NCBI RefSeq assembly: GCF_000519085.1
Contig: NZ_KI912577.1
Location: forward strand, 153,501 to 217,500
Direction of reading: 5' to 3'
Length of the DNA stretch: 64,000 bases
Source: Methylobacterium sp. 10
Lineage (GTDB): Bacteria; Pseudomonadota; Alphaproteobacteria; Rhizobiales; Beijerinckiaceae
Translations under genes and position numbers: made by a program
The notes under the pieces: model-generated
Databases searched by the model: none
What the model was told of the DNA's origin: nothing
What the model saw: the letters and a program-made list of their open reading frames with translations, nothing else
Shown here: in pieces, positions 8,082-17,325 of the stretch
How the letters are laid out: each line of letters opens with the position of its first letter
Numbering within the stretch: the first letter of the stretch is position 1

Positions 8082-9755
8082 CTACACCGCGCCAGGGGAC
8101 ACGACCGGCCCCAGCCGACCGTGATAGGCGACGATCAGTCCAACGAGCGGCGCTTTGATCGTGACGTCAAAGGCAAACCGTCCGTCGATCTCGGTCTCGA
8201 AGCTTTCGCCCGTCGGCAACAACCGCGCGGGCATCGGAATCTTCCAGACCGACCACCGTCGAGGGACAAAGAGGAGGCGATTCCCGTCACAAACCAAGGC
8301 AATCGAAAAGCGGGCCATCCCGAACTGCTCGATCAAGAGGTATCGATCTCGTCCCGTCCCGACGGATTGATTCGATTGAAACGTCGACCCACCGATGGTT
8401 CGCGTCCACCGCTCGCCTTCCCGCTCCGGTGAGAACGTAACCCTTGCCGGAACCTCCTCGGCCGTTTCCGGGAATCCGAAAGCCGTACAAAGGAGGCGAG
8501 CAAGTATCCCGGCTCCCCTTCGAACACTCGCCGATCCGGTCCAGCATCGCTCTGCAGAGGCCGAGTGCACGTCGAGAACGCGAGCGGGCAGCTCATCGAG
8601 TGCGGGGCCTAGAATCCTGCGATAGATCGTGCCGCCGTCATCCTCGTCCCGAAACCCGGAGACGATCATGCGGCGTTCGAACAAGGTCTCGTAGTCGTCC
8701 AGTTCCAGTGCGCGGACCGCCGAGCGAGCTCCGCTTTCCGGTCGCTCGCCGCGCATCATCTTTCGAACGAGCGCCTCGATCGCCATGGACGGGATGAGGG
8801 GGCCGTCGTCTCCTTCGGCCAGAAGATGCCAGCTGCGGACGATGTCGCGCCCGCCGGCGCGGCCTCGCGCGGACACGAACATTCCCCCGCGATGCTCGCC
8901 GAAGCGCAGTCGATTCAGAAATGCGTAGAACAGTTTCGAGAACGGCGTGAGAGCCGGTAGCCCGTACCGGGCCCTTGTCTTGGCCAGAACGTTGAGTATC
9001 CGGTGCAAGAATTCGGGCAGGGGTCCGGCCCCCATCCAGATATCGGTCATGGACGGATACTCCGGCGGAATCACCTGAAGATCCGGCACGTCGACCAGCG
9101 AAAAACGGAGGTTTCGCAGTGGCAGGCGCCCCGGCACCGCCACCGTGAACCGACGGCTTTCCGTCAGGCCGAAAGCGATGCTGGGCTTGGCATCGCGCCG
9201 CAACTTCACAGGTCCGCCAGCGTATCCCACGACCGCCCGCATGACGTTGAGGCCGATCCCGGCATAGGGAGATGGAGCGATGCCCCCCTCGACGCTGAGA
9301 ATGTCCATGGTCGACGCCATTATGCGCAGGACGGCGGCCGTCAATACGGGAAAGCTGCTGACGCCGGACAGGACGACGACGCCCGCCGCCTTCGCTCTCT
9401 CATCGAAGGCCGATACGCCGAAGACGAAATCCGCCCCGTCGGCGAAATCGAGATAGTCGACCCCGTCCGCTATGCAGCACTCGATCACGTGATAGGGGTC
9501 GGAACCATAATCCTGAAAGGGACCTGACGCGTCCACCACGAGGTTCGGCTTCTCGACGCGCAACGCCTCCGATACGTTCGCCCTGTCGAGGGCGAGGGGT
9601 TCGACACGAGCGACACCGCGATACGCCCTGCAAAAGGCCTGGGCACGCGTCAAACTGCGCCCCGAGATGAGCAGTTCCAAACCGCTCATATCGCTGAGTA
9701 GCTCGACCAGACGCCCGCCGAAGACGCCGTAGCCGCCCAGGATCAGGACCTTCAT
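8082..9755 (-). CDS. NAD(P)-binding oxidoreductase with DUF4166 domain
   Basis: A 557-residue protein. The N-terminal third is a saccharopine dehydrogenase-like Rossmann domain (MKVLILGGYGVFGGRLVELL, then VVDASGPFQDYG and DYLDFADGADF). The C-terminal 180 residues resemble DUF4166 (GTGRDRYLLIEQFG, RRWSVWKIPMPARLLP, FDVTIKAPLVGLIVAYHG). Substrate and function are unknown. The start is placed at the Met of the Rossmann strand; an 18-bp tandem duplication supplies another in-frame ATG six codons upstream, and the frame stays open 123 codons in all but overlaps the next gene. The DCC-family gene 70 nt upstream is probably in the same operon. Confidence 0.82.
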   Translation of the reverse strand: MKVLILGGYGVFGGRLVELLSDMSGLELLISGRSLTRAQAFCRAYRGVARVEPLALDRANVSEALRVEKPNLVVDASGPFQDYGSDPYHVIECCIADGVDYLDFADGADFVFGVSAFDERAKAAGVVVLSGVSSFPVLTAAVLRIMASTMDILSVEGGIAPSPYAGIGLNVMRAVVGYAGGPVKLRRDAKPSIAFGLTESRRFTVAVPGRLPLRNLRFSLVDVPDLQVIPPEYPSMTDIWMGAGPLPEFLHRILNVLAKTRARYGLPALTPFSKLFYAFLNRLRFGEHRGGMFVSARGRAGGRDIVRSWHLLAEGDDGPLIPSMAIEALVRKMMRGERPESGARSAVRALELDDYETLFERRMIVSGFRDEDDGGTIYRRILGPALDELPARVLDVHSASAERCWTGSASVRRGAGILARLLCTAFGFPETAEEVPARVTFSPEREGERWTRTIGGSTFQSNQSVGTGRDRYLLIEQFGMARFSIALVCDGNRLLFVPRRWSVWKIPMPARLLPTGESFETEIDGRFAFDVTIKAPLVGLIVAYHGRLGPVVSPGAV

Positions 9756-9788
9756 CGACGGGAGTTCTCGCATCGACGGGAGTTCCCG
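9753..9788. repeat. 18-bp tandem duplication at a start codon
   Basis: Two adjacent copies of CATCGACGGGAGTTCTCG (9753-9770 and 9771-9788) differ at one base. On the coding (minus) strand each encodes Met-Arg-Glu-Leu-Pro-Ser-type codons, so the duplication creates a second in-frame ATG for the DUF4166 gene. Confidence 0.85.
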
Positions 9789-9825
9789 CCCGGAAAGACC
9801 TGGATGACACCGGGTGTCGAACGTC

Positions 9826-10248
9826 TCACAGGATGCGGTCCCTGTACTGCCTCGGGGCCACCCAACATGTGTCCCGTCGGCCAAACACACGATACCGGTG
9901 ACGGGCGACGAAGCGGTAGATCGGGTCGCGGATCGCGACTGGTACGAGCCGGAACACCCGGACGAGCGCCCAGGGAAAGCCGAGCGTTTCGTAGATGCTG
10001 AGGACGGCGTCGCTGTCTCGGCGCATCCGGTCTCCCTCCACGACGAGGAGGCTGGCCGGATCGCCCGGATCCATCCCGTGTCTGCGGTAGAGGGATTGCC
10101 CGATCTCGCCCTGCATGGAGGCAAGACGAAACACGGCTCTGCGGTCTCGTGTCAGGACGAACCGGGCGTTGGCCGAGCACAAGATGCATTCGGCATCGAA
10201 CAGGATGATGGGGCCGGTGGAGGGCTTTGCCGAGCGGTACGCGGTCAT
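9826..10248 (-). CDS. DCC-family thiol-disulfide oxidoreductase-like protein (DUF393)
   Basis: A 140-residue member of the DCC1/YuxK-like family. The family signature near the N-terminus is visible as FDAECILCSANARFVL (D-x-x-C-x-x-C type), and the conserved SDAVLSIYETLG and IYRFVARHRYRVFG blocks follow. Members are thought to be thioredoxin-like redox proteins, though function is poorly known. Full length. It lies directly upstream of the DUF4166 oxidoreductase on the same strand, which suggests the two act together, perhaps in a redox modification; the substrate is not known. Confidence 0.85.
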   Translation of the reverse strand: MTAYRSAKPSTGPIILFDAECILCSANARFVLTRDRRAVFRLASMQGEIGQSLYRRHGMDPGDPASLLVVEGDRMRRDSDAVLSIYETLGFPWALVRVFRLVPVAIRDPIYRFVARHRYRVFGRRDTCWVAPRQYRDRIL

Positions 10249-10644
10249 CCCGCGATCATAGCCGACATCTGCGGCCCCGGAGAAGCGCGACCCGACGCGT
10301 CCACCTCCTGCACATTCGTCATCGGAAACGGACCGCCGAAACGCCGTCGTCGTGCGCTCACGCGGACCGACGATTCACGAGGGGCGTGATGCATACCAGT
10401 CCGGGTGATGGTTCAGACCGTCCGTGTCCTTCGCGATGATGCGCCGACGTCACGGCAAGCCGGGATCACCGGAGACCATCCCGCCGTCTCGAGCACATCC
10501 TGCGCGCCCGCATCCTCCTGCTCCTAGACGAGCGCCCCAACGTGCAGAAGCTGGCTCGGGGCAGAGGAGCGGGCCTCCGGTGTGAATCTCTTCATCAAGT
10601 CTGCTTAAAAGCATCGGATAGTACGTTCGAATTGAAAGAATCAC
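10249..10644. other. 396-nt intergenic region before RTX gene 1
   Basis: No gene supported. GC-rich for the first 330 nt, then AT-richer from about 10600 to the RTX start, where a promoter is likely. No clear -35/-10 pair, repeat or hairpin was identified. Confidence 0.45.
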
Positions 10645-11889
10645 ATGACGACGTTTCGGTATACGGTGGGCGGAGGCTACAACTCGGCAAGCTCGGTCGA
10701 CGTTTCCAGTTACGACGGAACTCATCTGGCTGACCGGTTGATATTTGCTCAATCTCAAGCAGTTGGATCTGGTAACGACCCCCAGATATCCGGCGGTGAA
10801 TCTACTATAATGGTACTTTACACCGAAATTTCTACTAATTTTACTTTCCGCGATGTAGGCGGTGATTTCATCCGATCCACGCAGGCCGGATTCCTCCTCG
10901 ACGCATCAGATGCCACTGGCGTCATGACCATTTCGGGCGGCGTCTATGGCGACGTCGTGATGACGGGCATCAACGACGATGCGCTCTACGGCAAGGGCGG
11001 CGATGACGTGCTGGAAGGTGGTGCCGGTGGCGATACGCTCGACGGCGGAGCGGGCATCGACACCGCGAGTTATAGTGGCGCCGGTGCCGGAGTGACGGCG
11101 GACCTCGGCGGCACCGTCACCGGAACCGGCGACGCGGCCGGCGACACCTTCATCGATATGGAGAAACTGGTGGGTTCGACCTTTGCCGATACCCTCATCG
11201 GCAACACCGACGACAACACCCTCACCGGCAACGGGGGAGGCGACGCCCTTTACGGCATGGGTGGAAACGACCGGCTGACGATCACCGACACCCCGAGCAT
11301 GATCGACGGCGGCAGCGAAAAAGACTTCCTGTTCGTGACGGGAGGCGGAACCGTAAGCCTCACCCAGAGCGCCTTCACGGGCATCGAGGCCGTCTACGTT
11401 CGCGGCGACACGCATCTCCACATGTCCGAGGTGAGCACCGGAGCCACGATCGGTTCTCAATCCACGTCAGGCCATGGCGCGGAGATCATCGGTACGTCCG
11501 GCAACGATGCCATCAAGGGCGGGAAAGGGACCGATACGTTGGACGGTGGCCTGGGCAACGACCGTCTACAGGCCGGGGCCGGCGGGGCGCAGATCGACGG
11601 CGGCATGGGCAGCGACAAGATTTTCGCAGGCGCAGGCGCGGACACCTTGCATTTCCAGGCCGGCTTCGGTCGCGACAACGTCTATCGGTTCGACGTGGAC
11701 ACCGACCACGTCTCCGTCGACATCGCGGGGCTCAGTGCCACCGACATAGAGCTCGAAGGGTTCCACGGCGGGCAGGACACCATCGTCACGTTCACCGGCG
11801 TCCAGGGGACCAACAAGATCATCCTGCATGACGTCACCATCGCCCAGATCGAGGCAGGCCCGAGCGAATTGTTCATCTTCGGCGCCTGA
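10645..11889 (+). CDS. RTX-type calcium-binding repeat protein 1
   Basis: A 414-residue protein with glycine/aspartate nonapeptide repeats (GGxGxDxLx) that form Ca2+-binding beta-rolls in exported RTX proteins. Repeat clusters lie at about 110-140 (YGKGGDDVLEGGAGGDTLDG), 185-215, and 285-340 (GNDAIKGGKGTDTLDGG). There is no N-terminal signal; type I secretion through a C-terminal signal would be usual, but no transporter genes are nearby. The N-terminal 100 residues are not recognised and are encoded by distinctly AT-richer DNA. A paralogue lies at 43930-45384, with the shared C-terminal motif GRDNVYRFDVDTD and KIILHDV. Ribosome site GAAAGA. Confidence 0.85.
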   Translation: MTTFRYTVGGGYNSASSVDVSSYDGTHLADRLIFAQSQAVGSGNDPQISGGESTIMVLYTEISTNFTFRDVGGDFIRSTQAGFLLDASDATGVMTISGGVYGDVVMTGINDDALYGKGGDDVLEGGAGGDTLDGGAGIDTASYSGAGAGVTADLGGTVTGTGDAAGDTFIDMEKLVGSTFADTLIGNTDDNTLTGNGGGDALYGMGGNDRLTITDTPSMIDGGSEKDFLFVTGGGTVSLTQSAFTGIEAVYVRGDTHLHMSEVSTGATIGSQSTSGHGAEIIGTSGNDAIKGGKGTDTLDGGLGNDRLQAGAGGAQIDGGMGSDKIFAGAGADTLHFQAGFGRDNVYRFDVDTDHVSVDIAGLSATDIELEGFHGGQDTIVTFTGVQGTNKIILHDVTIAQIEAGPSELFIFGA

Positions 11890-12028
11890 CGCAGGCACAC
11901 CTCTTCCCTCCCGAACACTTCGGCTCGGACCCGCCGGGTCGAGGAGGACACGGACGCTCCGACCCATCGCCCAGACCCGCCCGCACCACCCCCCCGCGCG
12001 AATCCCCTGGGCGCCTCGGTGCCCTCAG

Positions 12029-12072
12029 CAGGTTCAGCAAAAGCGGTCGCCGGTTTTGCGTCCTCGAACCTG
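12029..12072. repeat. Dispersed hairpin repeat family 1, copy 1
   Basis: A 44-nt unit starting CAGGTTCAGCAAAAGC and ending in GAACCTG. The ends are complementary and an inner GCAAAA/GTTTTGC pair gives a second stem. Near-identical units occur at 26661-26704 and, more diverged, at 62255-62298. This copy lies between RTX gene 1 and the convergent MarR gene. Confidence 0.8.
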
Positions 12073-12126
12073 CGACACTCAAAGACCTGAGCGAGGAGAA
12101 GCGTTGGCTTGCCAATGCGAACCTGC

Positions 12127-12639
12127 CTAGAGGCGGTAACGGATCTGGTCGGTCCAGAAGCGCTCGAGGCGGCCGAGGGCGACGTTGAGGCGTCCGAAAT
12201 CGTCGTCCGAGATGCCGCCGATCGGCTGGATGGTGCGGGCGTGCTTGTCGTAGAGGCCCTGGATGATGTCGTGGATCGTGCGGCCCTTGTCGGTCAGGCT
12301 GATGCGCACCGAGCGCCGGTCGGTCTTCGAGCGGGCGTGGTGGAGGTAACCGGCCTCCACGAGCTTCTTCACGTTGTAGGAAACGTTGGAGCCGAGATAG
12401 TAACCCTTGGTCCGCAACTCGCTGGCCGTCAGTTCCTTGTCGCCGATGTTGTAGAGCAGCAGGGCCTGGACGCTGTTGACGTCCTCGCGGCCGCGCCGCT
12501 CGAACTCGTCCTTGATCACGTCGAGGAGGCGGCGGTGGAGACGCTCCACGAGGTGCAGCGCTTCGAGGTAGGAACCATGCGCCGGGCCGGTCTCGGCGGA
12601 AGTATTGCTTTCGATCACCTTGGCGGACTGGGACTTCAT
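12127..12639 (-). CDS. MarR-family regulator, LdtR-like
   Basis: A 170-residue winged-helix regulator. The helical dimerisation region (SYLEALHLVERLHRRLLDVIKDEFERRG) is followed by the HTH (ELTASELRTKGYYLGSNVSYNVKKL) and wing (HHARSKTDRRSVRISLTDKG). The YYLGSNVSYN helix and the flanking sequence resemble the LdtR proteins of Hyphomicrobiales, which control L,D-transpeptidase and stress genes. It is encoded upstream-to-upstream with nothing: its 5' side faces the small membrane protein gene, both on the minus strand, with an AT-rich 164-nt spacer. LdtR assignment is moderately sure, MarR secure. Confidence 0.85.
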   Translation of the reverse strand: MKSQSAKVIESNTSAETGPAHGSYLEALHLVERLHRRLLDVIKDEFERRGREDVNSVQALLLYNIGDKELTASELRTKGYYLGSNVSYNVKKLVEAGYLHHARSKTDRRSVRISLTDKGRTIHDIIQGLYDKHARTIQPIGGISDDDFGRLNVALGRLERFWTDQIRYRL

Positions 12640-12803
12640 CGGGATGCCTCGTCAGGGTTCTTGGGTCGGGCGCCGTTGTGTTCGGCACCGCTTATGAAGC
12701 CAATCTACGAGTCACGGATGAAAGACGGTTTAAGCGATACGATGAATTTGCGATTTACCTCTGTCGGTAAATGCAAAATGAAAGTAATTCAGTAAGGTGT
12801 TGT

Positions 12804-13271
12804 TTACCTGACCTCACGCGCTGCAGCCCAAGACAAAGTGAAATAGATCACAATAATACCGCAGAGAATTCCCAGCACCGGGATCGACATCGGCAACAGA
12901 TGCGGCGTGAGGATCGCCAGGGTGACGGCACTCGTGGCGGCCAACAACCAGACCACACCGCCCCAGGCGCTGGTGAGCCACATCCCGATCGCGGCCATGA
13001 AGTCGATCACGGCGAAGTAGACGATGACGGTCTGGCGACCGAGCGATTCGGCTTCGAACGGGCGTGCTCCGGGAAAGACATCGAGGATCGTCGCCCAGGT
13101 CGAGACGCCTTTTACCAGCCAGACCATCGCCGTGACGCGCATGAACCAGACCAGGACCACGTCCCACCCCGTCTGCTGCACACGCGGCGACCGCTCGATG
13201 CGGTCGCCAGCCACGTCGCTGGCGCGCCCGCGCCCGTCCCGCGTCGCGCCGACCTTGGTCAGTCCCCTCAT
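12804..13271 (-). CDS. Small four-helix membrane protein, DUF6163-like
   Basis: A 155-residue inner-membrane protein with about four hydrophobic segments (VVLVWFMRVTAMVWLVKGV, TVIVYFAVIDFMAAIGMWL, GVVWLLAATSAVTLAIL and PVLGILCGIIVIYFTLSWAA) after a charged 30-residue N-terminus. It resembles the uncharacterised DUF6163 proteins of Hyphomicrobiales, often found beside an LdtR-like regulator as here. The ATG overlaps the stop of the acyl-CoA hydrolase gene (ATGA), so they form an operon. Function unknown. Confidence 0.7.
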   Translation of the reverse strand: MRGLTKVGATRDGRGRASDVAGDRIERSPRVQQTGWDVVLVWFMRVTAMVWLVKGVSTWATILDVFPGARPFEAESLGRQTVIVYFAVIDFMAAIGMWLTSAWGGVVWLLAATSAVTLAILTPHLLPMSIPVLGILCGIIVIYFTLSWAAAREVR

Positions 13272-14344
13272 GACGAGATCCTTTCTGATCCATCGAATCT
13301 CGGCGCGTCGCCGTCGGGCAGGTCGGTGAAGGCCTCGGCGATCCCGGCCGGGTCCACATCGGCCAGGGTTGCGGGTCGCCAGTCCGGGCGGTTGTCCTTG
13401 TCCACCAGCACGGCGCGGACCCCTTCGTGGAAGTCGTGCCAGTGCATGGCGCGCTTGGCGAGGCGATACTCCGCCTGCATCGCCTCGGCGAAACTCATCG
13501 CGACGCCCCGCTTCATCTGCTCATGGGCGATGCACAGGGAATGCGGGGAGCGCGTGCGCATCAGCGCGGCGGTCTCGGTGGCGAAGGGCGACCCGTCCGC
13601 ATCGAGCCTCGCGAGGATCCCGGGGACGCTCTCGGCGGAGAAACAGGCTTCGATCGTGGCGCCATGCGCCGTGATCGGCCCGACCTCGGGAAAGGCCGTC
13701 GCGTGGCGGTCGAAAGCCCGTTCGATGGCGCCACCTCCGGCGAGGTCATCCGTGATGGCGTCGAAATTCTCGGCCGCCGAATGGTGGGTGGCGAGCCCCA
13801 GAGCCAGGGCATCGCCGGCACCGATCCGGGCGCCGGTCAGGGCCAGATAGACCCCGGCGCGGCCGGCCAGGCGCGGCAGCGAATGGGTCATTCCCACATC
13901 GGGAAAAAACCCAATTCCCACTTCCGGCATCGCCAAGGCGTAGCGCTCCGAGGAGACCCGATGGCTCCCGTGCAGGGACAGCCCGACCCCGCCGCCCATC
14001 ACGATCCCCTCGATCAGGGCGATGTAGGGTTTCGTGTAGCGCTTCACATAGGCGTTGAGGTGGTACTCCGCGAGCCAGAACCGTCGCACCTCGTCGTCCA
14101 GCCCCCGGCGGGCGAGGTCGTGGATCTGGCGGATGTCGCCGCCGGCGCAGAACGCCCGACCGCCCCGGCCGCGGACGACCACGCGGGTGATCGTGTCGTC
14201 GCGCTCCCACTCGACCAGGGCGCGATACATCGCCGTCGACATGGAGACCGTGAGCGCGTTCAAGGATTTAGGCCGGTTCAGGGTAATCAGGCCGGCGTTC
14301 CCGCGCCGCTCGAACAGGATCTCCGGCTCGTCTGCGCCTGTCAT
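13268..14344 (-). CDS. Enoyl-CoA hydratase/isomerase family, 3-hydroxyisobutyryl-CoA hydrolase type
   Basis: A 358-residue crotonase-superfamily protein. It matches the 3-hydroxyisobutyryl-CoA hydrolase branch in length and motifs: the oxyanion-hole strand GRAFCAGGDIRQIHD, IALIEGIVMGGGVGLSLHGSHRV, ALAMPEVGIGFFPDVGMTHSLPRL with the catalytic Glu and Asp region, and the C-terminal domain FHEGVRAVLVDKDNRPDW. The likely role is valine catabolism in the cytoplasm; short-chain enoyl-CoA hydratase activity is an alternative. The start is at MTGADEPEILFERRG; the frame is open much further upstream but without coding character. It overlaps the small membrane protein gene by 4 nt. Confidence 0.85.
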   Translation of the reverse strand: MTGADEPEILFERRGNAGLITLNRPKSLNALTVSMSTAMYRALVEWERDDTITRVVVRGRGGRAFCAGGDIRQIHDLARRGLDDEVRRFWLAEYHLNAYVKRYTKPYIALIEGIVMGGGVGLSLHGSHRVSSERYALAMPEVGIGFFPDVGMTHSLPRLAGRAGVYLALTGARIGAGDALALGLATHHSAAENFDAITDDLAGGGAIERAFDRHATAFPEVGPITAHGATIEACFSAESVPGILARLDADGSPFATETAALMRTRSPHSLCIAHEQMKRGVAMSFAEAMQAEYRLAKRAMHWHDFHEGVRAVLVDKDNRPDWRPATLADVDPAGIAEAFTDLPDGDAPRFDGSERISS

Positions 14345-14387
14345 CCATCGTCTCCGATTGGGGGCTTCCTCACCCTCGGGGGCGCGC

Positions 14388-14419
14388 GGGTTTCCGCACG
14401 TGCACGCGCCGGGAAACCC
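14388..14419. other. Inverted repeat upstream of the acyl-CoA hydrolase gene
   Basis: GGGTTTCC (14388-14395) pairs with GGAAACCC (14412-14419) in the divergent region between the acyl-CoA hydrolase gene and hemB. It could be an operator or an RNA hairpin; no function can be assigned. Confidence 0.4.
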
Positions 14420-14515
14420 CGTGCTCGCACGGTCGCTTAGACGAACTCTGTCAGGACCCGTCAATCGGGGGGCGGCGATCGGCCCGGGTTTCGAAGAGTT
14501 TTGGGGATGTGTTAG

Positions 14516-15616
<1,101 letters not shown>

Positions 15617-15617
15617 G

Positions 15618-15992
15618 ATGCGCCCGCGGGCGGCTCGGGCCCCCGGTGCGCTCCTGCTGATCGTCGTCGTCTCATTGCTCGCGGGCTGCGACAGCTCCGT
15701 CGACCGGCTGCGGATCACCACCTGCAGGCGGACGCTTCCTGCGCTGGTCGCATCCGACCTCTCCCCCCGCCTGCTCCATGTCGGGCGTGGATCGGCGCCC
15801 GACAGCGTGCGCGTCGATTACGCTTTGAGCCAACGCCAGCACCGCATCGACTGCCTGTTCGACGGCGGCGCGGGACTCATCGGCATCCGCCTGGACCACA
15901 AGGCGATGTCGGGCGGGGCGCTTTTCATGCTTAAGAAATACTATCTCGAGACAATTGATTCCGAAGCTAACGATCCCGTGCCGGTGCGCTAG
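15618..15992 (+). CDS. Putative lipoprotein
   Basis: A 124-residue protein with a lipoprotein signal: a basic start (MRPRAARAPG), hydrophobic core (ALLLIVVVSLL) and lipobox LLAGC with Cys27. The mature part is not recognised; it contains two further cysteines (TTCRRTL and IDCLFDG) that could form a disulfide in the periplasm. The start follows the hemB stop by one base, so translation is likely coupled, but a functional link to haem synthesis is not shown. Confidence 0.75.
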   Translation: MRPRAARAPGALLLIVVVSLLAGCDSSVDRLRITTCRRTLPALVASDLSPRLLHVGRGSAPDSVRVDYALSQRQHRIDCLFDGGAGLIGIRLDHKAMSGGALFMLKKYYLETIDSEANDPVPVR

Positions 15993-16166
15993 GCATTCGC
16001 GCAGCCTTGGCATTCTCATTGCATCGGGTTGCTTGGGCAGGCGACCGAATCGTCTCTGCTCGGCCTGCCTCACATCGTTCCACTGCCATCCGACAGCAAG
16101 CCTCCACATTGATTCGATGTAAATAATACCAAGCATCGAGCTTGGCCTGTTCATTCCGAGGATGCG

Positions 16167-17225
16167 ATGTCGACGAAAATGAACGAGGTAGATCATCCGG
16201 CCGACAGTCTCTCGCTGCTCGTCGAGACATCGACCGAGCAGTTGAAGGCTCTCACTCACCGCAGCGTCGGATCGATCAAGTCCATCACACGCCGCATGAA
16301 TCTGCTGGCCCTGAACGCCCTCATCGAGGCGGCGCATGCGGGCGAGCGCGGCGCCGGCTTCTCCGTCGTCGCCAATGAGGTCCGCAGCGTTGCCAGCGAG
16401 ATCGAGGGCCTCGTCTCGGGCCTCGGCAACGCCCTGGGCGAGGGCGTCGACAGCCTGACCCAGGCCGTGGAGCACCTAGCCAGCGAGACTCGCTCGGCCC
16501 GCTGCATCGATCTCGCCCTGAACGCCGTGGAGATCATCGATCGGAACCTCTACGAGCGGACCTGCGACGTCAGGTGGTGGGCGACCGACGCCGCCGTCGT
16601 CGCATGCGCCATCGATCCGACCGACGCAGCCAGGACCCACGCCTCGCACCGGCTCGGGGTCATCCTCTCCGCCTACACGGTCTATCTCGATCTCTGGTTG
16701 TGCAGCCTCGACGGCAAGGTCATCGCCAATGGCCGGCCCGACCGGTTCAATGTCGTCGGCCAGGATGTAACCCAGGAGCCGTGGTTTGCCCGCGCCAAGC
16801 CGCTGGCCTCCGGCGATGAATTCGCCGTGGCCAACGTGGCGCGGGTCGCCGCGCTCAACGGGTCGCAGAGCGCCACTTATGTCGCCTCGGTGCGGGAGGG
16901 CGGCGAGACGAACGGTAAGCCGATCGGTTTTCTCGCGATCCATTTCGACTGGGAGTCGCAGGCACGCACCATCGTCGAGGGTGTCCGCCTCGCGCCGGCG
17001 GAACGGGCCCATAGCCGTGTCATGCTGCTCGATGCCCAGAACCGCGTCATCGCCTGTTCCAAGGGCAATGGCCTCCTCACCGAGCGCTATCCCCTCCGAA
17101 CCGACGGACGAAGTCAGGGAAGCTACATCGATGCCGCGGGGCGCCTCGTCGCCTTCCACGAAACGCCGGGCTACGAAACGTATCGCGGGCTCGGCTGGCG
17201 CGGCGTGATCGAGCAAACCGCCTGA
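16167..17225 (+). CDS. Soluble MCP-like signalling protein with C-terminal Cache-like sensor
   Basis: A 352-residue protein with unusual order. Residues about 15-110 contain a chemoreceptor signalling tip: NLLALNALIEAAHAGERGAG then FSVVANEVRSVASEIEGL, which is the CheA/CheW-contacting hairpin region. The C-terminal 200 residues resemble a PAS/Cache sensor (YTVYLDLWLCSLDGKVIAN, QEPWFARAKPL, GFLAIHFDW, HSRVMLLDAQNRVIACSKGN). There is no transmembrane segment or signal peptide, so the whole protein should be cytoplasmic. Usual chemoreceptors place the tip C-terminally. The ribosome site GAGGA precedes the ATG. No che genes are nearby. Ligand unknown. Confidence 0.8.
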   Translation: MSTKMNEVDHPADSLSLLVETSTEQLKALTHRSVGSIKSITRRMNLLALNALIEAAHAGERGAGFSVVANEVRSVASEIEGLVSGLGNALGEGVDSLTQAVEHLASETRSARCIDLALNAVEIIDRNLYERTCDVRWWATDAAVVACAIDPTDAARTHASHRLGVILSAYTVYLDLWLCSLDGKVIANGRPDRFNVVGQDVTQEPWFARAKPLASGDEFAVANVARVAALNGSQSATYVASVREGGETNGKPIGFLAIHFDWESQARTIVEGVRLAPAERAHSRVMLLDAQNRVIACSKGNGLLTERYPLRTDGRSQGSYIDAAGRLVAFHETPGYETYRGLGWRGVIEQTA

Positions 17226-17325
17226 GCTTGAACCAGTGAAGCCCGTGTGACCTTGAGCGAAGGCATGGGCCCTCCCATGTCTTCTCATGAAGGAGAATCG
17301 TCTCCCCTCTCAAAGGCTACCGGCC

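Noticed and set aside
8082..10124. 680-codon extension of the DUF4166 gene
   Set aside because: The first 123 codons overlap the DCC gene in another frame and look random; the Rossmann fold starts at 9755.
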